64,000 nucleotides of DNA from NCBI GenBank assembly GCA_037892935.1, contig JAYXKI010000003.1, positions 1,178,001-1,242,000 on the forward strand, given 5' to 3'. The translations under genes and the position numbers were made by a program. The notes below the pieces were generated by a model. The model searched no databases. It was not told the origin of the DNA and saw nothing but the letters and a program-made list of their open reading frames with translations. This DNA comes from Phlebopus portentosus (lineage: Eukaryota; Basidiomycota; Agaricomycetes; Boletales; Boletinellaceae). Within the stretch, counting starts at the first letter, position 1. Each line of letters begins with the position of its first letter. Below, piece after piece: positions 1-10,408 of the stretch.

Positions 1-2200
1 GCGTGATGTACTGCACGAGTCCGACCTTTTCGTACGATCATTCACCGGCCTCGGATTTGGCTTCGGCCTCTTCTCACCTCTTGATCTCGTACGAGCTCTG
101 TCCTCAGTCGCAGAGCTTGTGAGCCAGCTCATAATCTTATACTCTGCTTCTAGAGTGTCATCCTCGGCATTCTTCACGGGCTTTTTCGCAGGCCCTTCAG
201 ATAATCACTCAGTCACACATCTGCCACTTCTTGGAGCCGTCTTATTACCTTCGCTGCTCTCTTTTATTGCGTCATTCCTGCCTCGTCTGCCATTTTCATA
301 CACAAATTGCAGCACCGGAGATGCATTGTATTCATCTGCAGAAGCTCGTGAAGCGGAGCGTGCCGAGCGAATGCGTTCAATGGCGCATGCGGAACCGTTC
401 CGGGCTGAAATCGCTCTTTTCGGGTTGGCTCCCTGGATCCTTGATTCCTGGTCTGTAGCCCGGAAGCGCATCCTAGGTCTGGAAGTGCAGCAGGGTGACC
501 TGTATTCCGGAATCACACTCGGTGCAGGTCTTAGGTGGCTCCTGACTCAAGCAAATGTGTCAGAGATGCTCGTATTGCTTCAAAATGTCAGCCTCAGTTG
601 TTGACTTGCGTATGTGCGGGTCTGACGGTTTCTTTAGCTGCCATTCTTTATATACTCCTCGACGACGTCTCTGGGTTCACTCGCACTATATCGAAACTCT
701 GTGCATTCCTTACTATTCAACGTACGGTCTCTGATATGCTCGTTCGAGCGTGCCTTTCAATCTATATTCTATATGGGAGCTTTCTTCGCTGCAATGACTA
801 TCGAGCCTCGGTAAGTAATACTGTATTTTCCCTTTATCCTATATAACACCTTGTTTCTTCAAGGTTAAACCCTGAGCCAGGAAGAGCGGTGAAATACGAA
901 AGCACAGGCAAGGGAATGAAGATAGAAGCTAGGTAGGTTTTGATAACTGTTCCTCTTGAAGTTTTTGTTCTTTTCGAAACTGTTCCTTCGGCTTCCCTCG
1001 GCTATGATACCAACGCTAGTGGCGTAGGGTCCCGCAAAGGGCTTCAAAGTCTCTGAGTTTGCTTCGGGCTAATTCTTATGTTTAAAGGCATATCTCATAC
1101 ACCTATCCAGGCAGTACAAAGCCAACCCTAAAGGTCAGTCATCAAAATATCGGGAGGTCAATCCTGACTAGACAAAATTTCGAAAGGATGTGAGCTTTAC
1201 AGTTGAAGCAGGCGAGACGCTTGTTGTAGTTGGTTATAATGGCTCTGGTGAGCTTTGGGAATAGTCTGTATCATTAAATAAGCAATTCTCATCACAAGGT
1301 TGCTAATCAGGAAAAACGACTCTCTCAAATGTACTTCTTCGTATATTTGATTTTGACGCTCCTTCCCCCGATACGTCTGCTCAACTACTCATTAACAATA
1401 TCGATATTCGCCGCATTGCTCCCGCAGATTATCACCGACATGTAACAGCACTGTTTCAGGTGTTCTCGAAACTTAACACGACAGTACGCGAGAATGTCGG
1501 TATAGGCGAACTGCGCAGCCAATTCAGGTAGCGGTTACTAGATCATACAATTTATAGTTCTCCCGTTGCTGAGTACTTCATCAGAGACCACCCTATCCGC
1601 GAGGCTGCCGCACGCGCTGGTGCTGGACGGCTGATAAATTCATTGCCGCGTGGCCTCGATACAAATTTGGACTGCGTGGGTCTAGGGATGAACGCAATTA
1701 ATCCAAACCCGTTCATGGGTGGCAATTCAGACAGTGGACGACAAGGTCTGTCCGGCGGAGAGGTTAGCCTTTTCAGTGGCCCGTTCTACACTTAAACTTT
1801 CATTAATAAGCTTATGGGCTTTCTCATCTCAGTGGCAGCGTGTAGCAATTTCTCGAGCATTCATGCGCGCACAATCTGCTGACCTCCTGCTTCTCGATGA
1901 GCCTACCTCGCATCTAGATGCGCACGCGCAGAATAACGTGTTCGAGACCATCGAGTCAATCTGCCGCGATCCAGTGACAGGCAAACGGACCAAAACAGTC
2001 ATTATTATCACCCATCAGTTGTCGATTGCCAAGCGGGCAGACAAAATTGCCATGTTTGAAAACGGGGTATGTACTTTTCTTTGGTCCAGCACACTCTCAG
2101 ATCTAACGATACTCAGACTATAACCGAGTTCGGGACTCATGAAGAACTCATGTCCCGAGCAGACTCTCACTATGCTTCACTTTATCGTGCTACTGTTTGA
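1..2200 (+). CDS. ABC exporter, half-type, C-terminal part (5' truncated by window edge)
   Basis: The reading frame is open from base 2, so the start lies upstream of the window. Joining GT-AG exons gives membrane-domain sequence up to about base 810, including the stretch MGAFFAAMTIEPR. A complete nucleotide-binding domain follows: Walker A VVVGYNGSGKTTL (split by an intron near 1248), a Q-loop ALFQVFSKL, signature GLSGGE (about 1750), Walker B LLLLDEPTSHLD (about 1895) and switch histidine ITHQ (about 2010). The protein ends SHYASLYRATV with TGA at 2198-2200. The family couples ATP hydrolysis to substrate export across a membrane, and closest resemblance is to HlyB/MsbA-like fungal transporters. 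Substrate and membrane cannot be told. One intron (about 952-1088) is longer than usual here. The exon set is inferred by eye. Confidence 0.88.
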
Positions 2201-2494
2201 TGAGCTGAAGCCTGGACCTATTGAAGATTTCTCACTGTCCATTTCCCTCCTACTTCACAGTCCGAATCTGCTCGGAATAGACTGCATCATGGCTTGCTGT
2301 TCGTTTCGCACCTCGGCTTTCGAACTTGCTTTGTAATTATTCCACAGTAGATTTCGGTCTTTTGCTACATATCAGCAGATCGCTTCAGTCTGTATCAAGA
2401 ACACACCCCAACTGTTTCCGTGTACAATAACATATTCACTTTGTATCTTATCGCTTGAAATCAAAAACGAGCAACGTACCGATTGCTTAACCTT
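2201..2494. other. Convergent intergenic spacer
   Basis: This is the 3' flank of two converging genes, the ABC exporter and the PHO81-like gene. No further coding signal was seen; it probably holds both 3' UTRs. Confidence 0.5.
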
Positions 2495-5400
2495 TTATAA
2501 CAGACCCCGCGACGAGTGATCAAGGAAGGATACGACGCCCTCATGATGAAAGGCGTCGACAGGAATGACATCTGGTTCCGCAGGATCGCTGAGCAAAGCT
2601 GTTTGCTCACGCTCTCCGTAAACGCCAAGTAGAAGACCTGTGTCTTTTAATCCTCGAACGAGAGAGGGCACTTTTGTCTTCAGAAACAATTGAGAACAAT
2701 TGAGCACGAGAAGAGCTGAGATCCTAAAGACTCCTCACTAAGAGATCTGCATCTAAAAAGATACCGAGGAGATTGTTTGCTTTCGCCCAGTCAACTGCCG
2801 CACTGATGCTAGACAATCTGCGGTCATCCACAGCGTCCGAATTAAGGCCAAAATGGCTCGAGCCGAATGCGTGTTGTACACCGCATTCTGATGCTAAAAA
2901 TACAGGATCTTGGGAATAGTATCGAAATCAGCACCTTCCCGGGAAAGTCAGAAAGGCTTTCTTACAATTGGGCTGCTTCCAGTTCAAAGCGGCACAGATG
3001 TCCGGGTTGAAGGAGCCGAAGACAATACGCCGACGCGGCTGGAATGGTAAGTAATTATACACGGCCCTGAGTACAGAATCGGCGAAGTCGTTCAAGCTAA
3101 GCATGTGACTGTGGGCGAGCACATGCCGCTCCCGCGAGGCACAAGAAGAAAAGGCAAGGTCGAGGTATATGCCGAGAGACGTAGGAAGCTCCTTCGACGG
3201 TAATTCAGCTTCGACCGCGTGGCCGACCTACAGGAATAAACTGAACTCACTTTTAAGACTTCTTGCAATGGCAATAGAGAGCTGGATAAAGCTTTATGCC
3301 ATTCCGAGGCTGAAGATGCTCTGTAGTTCAAGATGCTTCCACCTCGGGATGCCACCAACTTCAATTGGTCCAGCGTTACATCGGACACACCCAGGTCGAA
3401 GCCGGATACCGGGAGTCTCCATTTGTTATACACCACAGGATGTAAATCACGCGTCACCTGCACTGTGAGATGAATGTAATCTCCGGGTAGCGAAGATAAT
3501 GTCAGCGTGTACCCGCCGATGGCAGTGGCAGATTGATTTGACGGAGATGTATGGATGGACCCGATAGTCCTGAATGGCTGAGCCATCCTTGATGATGACT
3601 TTTGCGACTTCCGGGGCGGGGCTGCATCTGGTGTTGCAATGGATTTCCAATATGTTTCAACCGCGCCACCAACTTCGAGAGTAATGCCCCTAAGCGGCGT
3701 GATAATCCGAGCTTCAAAGCGCATCTCGAGTATTACAACCGTCAACTTCCTCCAAGTACATAATAAATTGGAAAGCTTACTTCTCCAATCATGTGAAGAT
3801 GGTGATCTAGTATTGGAAGGACGAAGGCAGTACCCGGCTTGCTTAGTAGCATAGAAGAGAGCATGATAGCTCGGCCTATAGTTTTGGATCCGAAGTTAGG
3901 ACAGATTGAGAATTCCAATGACATGTTATCGAGATCTGCAGTCTGGAAGACGAAAAAATCGCGTTCATCTCGCAGTGGGATAGAGACGCTGTACGGCGCT
4001 GTATTAATGTCCGGTCTACAGGACATCACAAGCTTGAAAAGAGGGGAAGAATGTGGATATTGCGCAGTCGAGGCTTTCATGATTCGTGGCGATAGGCGAA
4101 CAGCTGGGTCCCTTGTTGATGCGCGAGAGAACGGGTGTCCAATGGCGATGTGGACCAAATAAGCATTGTCAAGGAAGTTGTGTCCATAGACACGATAAGG
4201 CATGATAGGAGGCGGAAGGGATAAAGAAGGAATCATATCCAGGTCCGTATCTGCTAAATTGTTTTGTTCTGTCGTCGGAAGTGTAGGAGGGGAGAAACCT
4301 GCTACTGATGTTCCCGTGGCCGTTTCGGAGCTGGCCTCCAAAAGTAGGTTGACACACGACGGATGGCCATACCATGCAGCATAAAATACTGCTTGCCTTC
4401 CGGTCTCATCAACGACATCCACACGACTTCCAAGTTCAAGTAGGACCCGAACACAACTTTCATGGCCATGTCTCGCGGCATGAAAGAGCGGTGTCCATTC
4501 ATTATATTTATCCGGAACATCCCATCCCTCATAATCTCGGAGTAACCGGCAGAGCTCAGCATGACCTTCTTGAGCAGCAATGTGAATCGGATATTCTCCA
4601 TTTGTATTCGGGGCGTTTCTTGCATTATGCTGTAATAGGAGCCGCACAACGTCGACATGACCAACACGACAAGCGAGGGATAGGGGGACCAGATCATTTG
4701 CAACTGAAGGCGGACCTAGGTCGGCTCGACCCTCAGTGATGAGAATCTCCACGCATTCCGTATTTCCTTTAAGCACCGCGTACATTAAGGACGTGTAATT
4801 GTCAAGATCTAGCGACGACGGAGTCAGGCCAATAGCTATAAGCCTGGAGCAAATGATCGCATGTCCGTTCATTGCTGCATAATGAAGCGCAGTCCTTCCT
4901 ATCTCACAGATCAGTACATTGACGGTCAGGGGCTTGAGAGGTATCACCATAGATGTCCGCGCGGTCCACCTCAACTCCCTTGCTAATGCACATGTTAACT
5001 AGACGTTCCTCTCCCGATATTGCGGCCTCGTGTAGACACGTCCGACCATTGATGTCATCAATGAAGTAGAAATCAAGGGGTGAACAAGATATAATAAAGT
5101 CTGCAAGCGCTGGAGGCGCATCGATAATGACCTTCCAGAGAACGCGATTAACATGTGCTTTGCTTCCTGGCTGGGACAATAGCGTATCCGATTGCTGAAT
5201 GAGATCCCGGATTGCACGCTCGTCGCCTGCCTTTACCGCGTTCTGGAGACTTGTCTCTAGATCATGGAACGGTGCCATGTGCGAACTGCGTTCCAACGCA
5301 ATTTGATGAGTTAATATCATGTCATTAACCACGGAACCATCATTACTCAAGCCAACTGTCAGATCTGTAAGATCCAGAAGGCACTGGGCAACCACATCAG

Positions 5401-6181
5401 ACAGCTCGCCAATAAGTTTTCGGTTAAACACGGGCTGGACGTCGACTTGACGAGAAAGGTACAGCTCTTTCGTGGTCGATTTCGACCTTTTGTCCCACTT
5501 CTTCAGGATCTTCCGAAAGCCAATCGCATTAATCTCTACAAATTGCTATAACAAACTCTTGAGGCCTTCATTTCTAACTCCAAGAAAACGAACATTTACC
5601 TGAAGTTTCGTTAAATCACGTTCCAGAACACGGAATCCCTCTTCTACAGCTTTCCATTCGACATGGTCTTTAGGAGTTGAATCACCAGCAGCGGGAAGTA
5701 ACCTTGCAACAGCAGCCATTCGTTTTGACAATAGGGTCTCTAGTCTTAGCTTGAGCTCTGCTTCTTTTTGAAGATAGAAGGTGTTAATCTATCATGGCCG
5801 GTAAGAGAATGAATTTCGGAACTATGATTGCGCGACACCTTTTCTAGCTCACGTTCGAGTTTGAAGAAGAACGCTGCCTTGTGCGCCTGAAAGTGTGGGC
5901 CTCTATCCTCATCCTTGCCCGATGCCGATAGCAAGGCCAGAGCCTGGCCATCCGCAAGTTCTGGTGTCTGCGCTGCTGTAACCTCCTGTTGTTCATCTAC
6001 ACTCAAGGTGTATGTACCAGAACGACTAGAAACGAGAGACGAGACAATTTTCTTGAGGCCCTTGTAGTCGAGATAATACTGAGACCATCCTGGGATTTGT
6101 TGAGCAAGTATTTGTTTCCCGAACTGTGATATGTGGATGTTAGTGCGACTGGGCCAATGAGAAGCAAGAGCGAACCTTCAT
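2495..6181 (-). CDS. PHO81: PHO81/NUC-2 type SPX-ankyrin-GDPD-like phosphate regulator
   Basis: The start is ATG-AAG at 6181, an exon of only two codons joined to FGKQILAQQIPGWSQYY, the classic SPX N-terminus. The SPX basic helix ILKKWDKRSKS follows near residue 165. Ankyrin repeats lie at roughly residues 260-520, with repeats such as GRTALHYAAMNGH and EWTPLFHAARHGH. The C-terminal third has a GDPD-like fold, including VQVTRDLHPVVYNKWRLP and LLGVYGEREQ, and ends at the TAA at 2495-2497. About nine exons give roughly 1,050-1,100 residues. This order is shared by yeast Pho81, Neurospora NUC-2 and the phosphodiesterase GDE1. The absence of the catalytic HRG and the metal-binding ENT/ExD motifs favours Pho81, which inhibits the Pho80-Pho85 cyclin-kinase when phosphate is low; SPX senses inositol pyrophosphates. 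Confidence 0.88.
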
Positions 6182-6440
6182 GGTCCCCGGAGGACTGCTG
6201 GCGGTGTATTAATGAACGTTGTCACTGACCAAGGCAGGTCGAGAAAAATAACGACATCGGGTGCCTAGAGATAGTAGTCTACCACTCGTCGACTCGGACT
6301 CGGACTTGTTGCTTCATTTTGGCACGAACGTGCGGTTTGTTTGTCGCAGTTTCAGTGTCCGAAACAACGTCACGTTTAGTGCTTTTATTTGTAATCGTAT
6401 ACAATTACTTTGTAACGCAATGCAAAAGATAACACATACA

Positions 6441-7824
6441 CTACACTAATATCTTCCTTAGCTGCCAAATTTGTGTAGACATGAGCGTCACTGGACATTG
6501 TCCGTGTTCTTCTACGTGCTGATGTACACATCGGTAGCAGAAAACATACCCCGATGGAAGTGCCGTCGCGTTCGCAATCGGACCCGAACAAATCGGGCAT
6601 TCGCCGTATTTCGTTGAATCGACAATGATTCCTTGAGGATGAGGCTTTAGTAACTTTGGAGGCGGTATCCGTGGTCCAGACGGTGTCGTTGAGATACTAC
6701 GTGCTGGGGAAGAAGGCGAATACCACCACTCCAGGAACTTGATGAAGAATATCGTGCTAGGTAATAACACCCGGAGCGAATCCAGAAGTAGCTGCGGAGT
6801 TCGCAAAAGAAGGCGGCGCAGCACGGTCAGAATCGGCTTCGGAGTGATTGGACCATTCATTGAGATTGTTTTGACCATCGGTCGCTGATAAAACGATGGC
6901 TCAGATTAGACGAGCGAAGATTTAAAGAACCACAAACCAGATCTTCTGGACCTAGTCGCCGTAGGTCGACACCCATCCACGATAACCAGGGTCGATAGAA
7001 CGGCGTGCGATCAAATAGGTATGCGATATTGTAGCACATCAAGGACGTTTCAAATGCAACGTTTAAAGTTGGATATATTTCCTTGTACAACTCCCTGAAG
7101 CGGGATCGCAAAGACTGTGGTAAAGTATAATAATTAGCCATCCGTATAAACAAATTGCAAGAAGAACAAAGTGACTCGCATCATCGATTTGTTGAAGACG
7201 TGCTCTTTGGTTGTGATCTTCATCGAATATAGACGGATCAATGCCACCACCTAAAGCTTCAAAGCAGTCCTGCGCTTTCGCGCGCAAGTAAGGTACCGCG
7301 ATCTTCAAGAATGCTTTAGTGTGCCCTGTGATTCTTGAAATGACTTAGACTCACCAGGAAGAAAAGAGACCGCTGGATGTCCTTTTTTCTCAATTTTCCC
7401 TCCCCTACCGAGACACCCACTGCTGCCTTAGCTCTACTTGTGTCGAACAATGGCTTCCTTCTTCGCTTAAGCCCATAAAAATTTTCAGCAAATGAAGCAT
7501 CTGTCGTAGGTCTCAGTAAGCGAATGAAGACGCGATTGGTTGACAAACCATGGGTGCGAAGATAATGCCTCTCAACGAAGAACATAAGCAAGGCGTAAAA
7601 TTCCTCATGTCGATTCACGATTCGCAGCAGAAAGCGAGGATATCTTTGAGCAAACACCTGGCTTTCATCAGTTTGAATAAAATGTAATAAGCCATCGCGG
7701 ACAAACGCACCGATAGGACATATTTCATGGCGGGTTGAAGCAGGTCTCTCAATTGCTCCTGGGCTACCAGCTCAAAAAGAGAGGGCTTATAAGGGTCCGA
7801 TCCAACATCGTTGAAGAACTCCAT
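6441..7824 (-). CDS. PEX12: Peroxisome assembly protein 12 (RING peroxin)
   Basis: The protein starts MEFFNDVGSDPYKPSLFELV at 7824 and ends QIWQLRKILV at 6441. Five exons are joined by introns near 7711-7665, 7355-7304, 7180-7112 and 6935-6890. The middle contains conserved Pex2/Pex12-type sequence, including RYPRFLLRIVNRHEEFYALL and YKEIYPTLNVAFET. The C-terminus is the reduced RING: CPICSGPI, then FCYRCVHQHVEEHGQCPVT, with C-x2-C pairs and the family's CPVT ending. With Pex2 and Pex10 it forms the peroxisomal ubiquitin-ligase and retrotranslocation channel that recycles the Pex5 import receptor. Predicted membrane segments include the stretch LLPSTIFFIKFLEWW before the RING. It lies upstream of the PHO81-like gene on the same strand, and nothing links the two functionally. 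Confidence 0.93.
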
Positions 7825-8234
7825 GGCCTGGGAGCACAAGTAAGACTGCTTCGACGATGCAGTTTGAATAAGAAAAGGCAGCGTGTCGGCGTTGAAGCAG
7901 GTGATTCCTTATCCTTATTGAGAGCACCGAGGGGTTTGCTTCCGTCGATGAGTCTGAAGGGTCTTGAATTCAACTACTAGCACGGCATCTAGCTTTTGCC
8001 TCGCATTCGCATTGTTTGGAAGAGAGGAAGCGTCGCAGTGATTCCGAATGGCGATGAGCTAGCTCATGCTCAAGCTCAAGCTCAAGCTTCCCGGACTTTC
8101 AAGCACCCCCTTGTTTGGCTTCCGTCCTGTCCTGGTACAAACGCGTGTTAACCGCAAGGCACTCAATTCTGTCCGCACTTCCTCCTTGCTCGTCGTCCTC
8201 TTTGCGCTATTCTCTACCAAAAGTACATAGCGAG
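7825..8234. other. Divergent intergenic region, PEX12 / hypothetical gene
   Basis: This is the shared upstream region of two divergent genes. It contains a short GCTCAA tandem repeat (8067-8088). No clear TATA box or coding exon was seen. Confidence 0.45.
8067..8088. repeat. Short GCTCAA tandem repeat
   Basis: Three to four consecutive hexamers of GCTCAA/GCTCAT type are read directly from the sequence, in the presumed promoter or 5' leader of the gene starting at 8235. Confidence 0.7.
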
Positions 8235-9308
8235 ATGTTCAATGGACTATACTCTCAACATAATTCTCCAAGCGAGGCTGAGATGGCAGCCCAGACATTA
8301 TCCGAAGAGACGGCATGTCCTGGTACTTTCCGTCGGCTAACATTATTGCTTAGATTTCTCGTTCTCCGCAGACGTATCGATTTCCCAGTTTCTCTTCCAA
8401 CGATGCTGTGACGCTCGGTCTATCTATTCGAAAGCGTTTTCGCGGGTCCTCGCGGCACGTTGCAAAAGGTCGTGGGCTCGTAATAAAAATTCAAACTATT
8501 GCTGGTCACGATCTGTTTTCATGTACTGTCGGAGAGCTTGGTGCGGCTAGCTCACTTGGAGATGTCAGCCTTGATGCGTGGGCTGCTATCGATGGAATGA
8601 TTAATGTTGTTAGACGAACTGGCCATTCGAGCTATTATGTTGAAAAAGGAATCGGTGCAATCGGTGCGTTCGCCTCGGCTTGTTTTTCCGTACCAGTAGA
8701 GCTCAGATGGGACCCGGTTCTTTGTAGGAAAGACGCCAAAGGATATTGGAATAAGGGGCGATTATTCAGTAAATGGGGGTGGTAAGTAGACTTGATAATT
8801 CTCAGGTGGATGAAAATGGATTGACGTTTTTCTTACTAGCAGCATTTCCGATATGGCTTCAGGTGATGCACTTCAGTATTCTTTGAGAGGATAATATTCT
8901 CAACGACGTTTGCAGAATTGTCTTGTCTGCCCTATAGCTATCGTCGCTGCGTATGGAGGTTCGAGTTATGATGATCACCGAGTAAGTACTTTGTTGATGT
9001 TTCGTACTGCTCGTCTTATCAGGTCAAACAGCTGGTTGTTACTTCAATTCGAGATTATCTCACGAAAACATACAACTTCAAGGCTGATCTGACCGAGACT
9101 CAGTCTCCTTCAACAATGGGACCGTCAAACGGTCGCCGCAGCATGGTACGATAGCAAGTTTCTCCCGTCTCTAGTATCTGTACTATCTTTGTATTCACTA
9201 TGGAGTTTCTTTTCTTCCCCCGTTTTCCGCGTTGCAGGAGTGGGTACAGAATCACGCAGTGGCAGAAGCCTATCCAACGCGCAGCATGCGCGCAGAATCT
9301 CCATTTGA
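8235..9308 (+). CDS. Unrecognised membrane-type protein; frame broken twice
   Basis: I do not recognise this family. The best model starts at ATG 8235 (MFNGLYSQHNSPSEAE). Introns at about 8323-8371 and 8469-8550 keep the frame into SSLGDVSLDAWAAIDG and RRTGHSSYYVEKGIGAIGAF. Downstream, phase-compatible exons encode VDENGLTFFLLAAFPIWLQ, then NCLVCPIAIVAAYGG after a 53-nt intron (8863-8915), and VKQLVVTSIRDYLTKTYNF after another intron (8956-9022). The last stretch, QQWDRQTVAAAWYDSKFLP plus a hydrophobic segment, is in another frame and stops at 9306-9308. A one-base shift at the G-run near 8774-8779 and a two-base shift near 9104 would be needed to connect everything. It may be a young pseudogene, a gene with assembly errors, or mis-modelled introns. 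Confidence 0.5.
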
Positions 9309-9496
9309 AGAATACGGAGAGTGAACTAGCAGTTGCGGTGTATATTCTTAAATTATGAGTGGTAGCTTGTGCTATGTGTAGCCTACATTTTTTTCGGGTA
9401 ACGACAACGTAAGATTAGATTGAAAACATAATCGCACTAAAGAAACAGTCGAGAGAATTAAACAAACGCAGTCAAAGAATCACTGAAAGAGGTCCT

Positions 9497-10195
9497 CTAA
9501 TTCTCAACCTCTGCTTCTCCTTCCGATTCTGGTTGCTGTCTACGGCCACCAAGTAACCGAAGGGTTTCTTCAAACGAGACGTCAGAGAAATGTAACATAT
9601 CTCAATCAAGAATGCTCACCGTGACGAAGGAAGATCTGACGCTGTCCTTGGGGAGAGCCTGGTTCTGCAGATGCATCTGGTTCGCGCAGCTCATAATTTG
9701 CCTCAACGTAGACATGACAACCCTTGGTCAGGGTGCGAAGGTAGTCGAAAGTGTTCGGCGCGAAGCAATAGATATAGTGCCAGCTTGTCCTGGCAGATGG
9801 ACGTGCTACCATGAATTTTAGTGTCATCATTCCCAAGACGAAGCCTTTCGCGAGCATAGTTACTTACAGCCGTCAGGATTGGGAGGCGGCGGGGGGTAAT
9901 TAGTCGTCGCAACGGAATACCTGTACAAGAATGAGCACATCAGCCCAAATTACACATGACAAAACAGACAGAAGCTATACGTACGTGACATACTCCTTAT
10001 TGGATGCTGTGTATTTCGTCTCAGGCTCCCTTCCGAGACGACCGATGAGTGTCAGTTTCGCAACGTCGTGCGAGCGACGTGCGCTGGTTGAGAAAAGCTA
10101 GATCATTGCCGTCAGAACACGTCGTTGCTTCCAAGAAGTATACATACACGCTGGGCTGCGCAGTTGACACGTATGGTACGAGCAAAATTGAACAT
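9497..10195 (-). CDS. RIM1: Mitochondrial single-stranded DNA binding protein (Rim1/mtSSB type)
   Basis: The start ATG is at 10195. The first exon encodes MFNFARTIRVNCAAQR, and the next begins LFSTSARRSHDVAKLTLIGR, giving an Arg/Ser-rich mitochondrial presequence followed by the OB-fold. Further exons read EPETKYTASNKEYVT, YSVATTNYPPPP, then TSWHYIYCFAPNTFDYLRTL, GCHVYVEANYELREPD and RQIFLRHETLRLLGG. The tail is acidic and ends at 9497-9499. Length is roughly 165 residues, normal for fungal mtSSB. The family coats single-stranded mitochondrial DNA during replication. Five exons are all joined at GT-AG sites with conserved phase. It shares a 213-bp divergent upstream region with HBS1/SKI7. Confidence 0.93.
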
Positions 10196-10408
10196 TTTTG
10201 GACGTGTATTCCTGGTTTGTAGTGAGTCGTTTAGCAATAATGACAGACAGGAAGACTTTTTTTTTGTCTTTGATAACGTAATGAGTCAATCACGTGCAAC
10301 ACCTCTCCTGCCTGGGAGAACTCTTTAGTCCGCTCAAACCACTGTATATACTCTCTTACACGTTCTTTCCAACTTCCCGGGCCTGTTTATAGCATACCGT
10401 ATAGCAAT
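10196..10408. promoter_or_regulatory. Bidirectional promoter region, RIM1 / HBS1-SKI7
   Basis: Only 213 bp separate the two divergent start codons, so both promoters must lie here. A TATA-like string (TGTATATAC, about 10343-10351) sits about 60 bp before the HBS1 start. No other element could be assigned. Confidence 0.5.

Noticed and set aside
865..1047. Open frame on the minus strand near the left end
   Set aside because: It lies across an intron and coding exons of the ABC exporter on the other strand and has no family resemblance.
2495..6181. GDE1 glycerophosphocholine phosphodiesterase
   Set aside because: Domain order is the same, but the catalytic motifs are missing, so a PHO81-type regulator is preferred.
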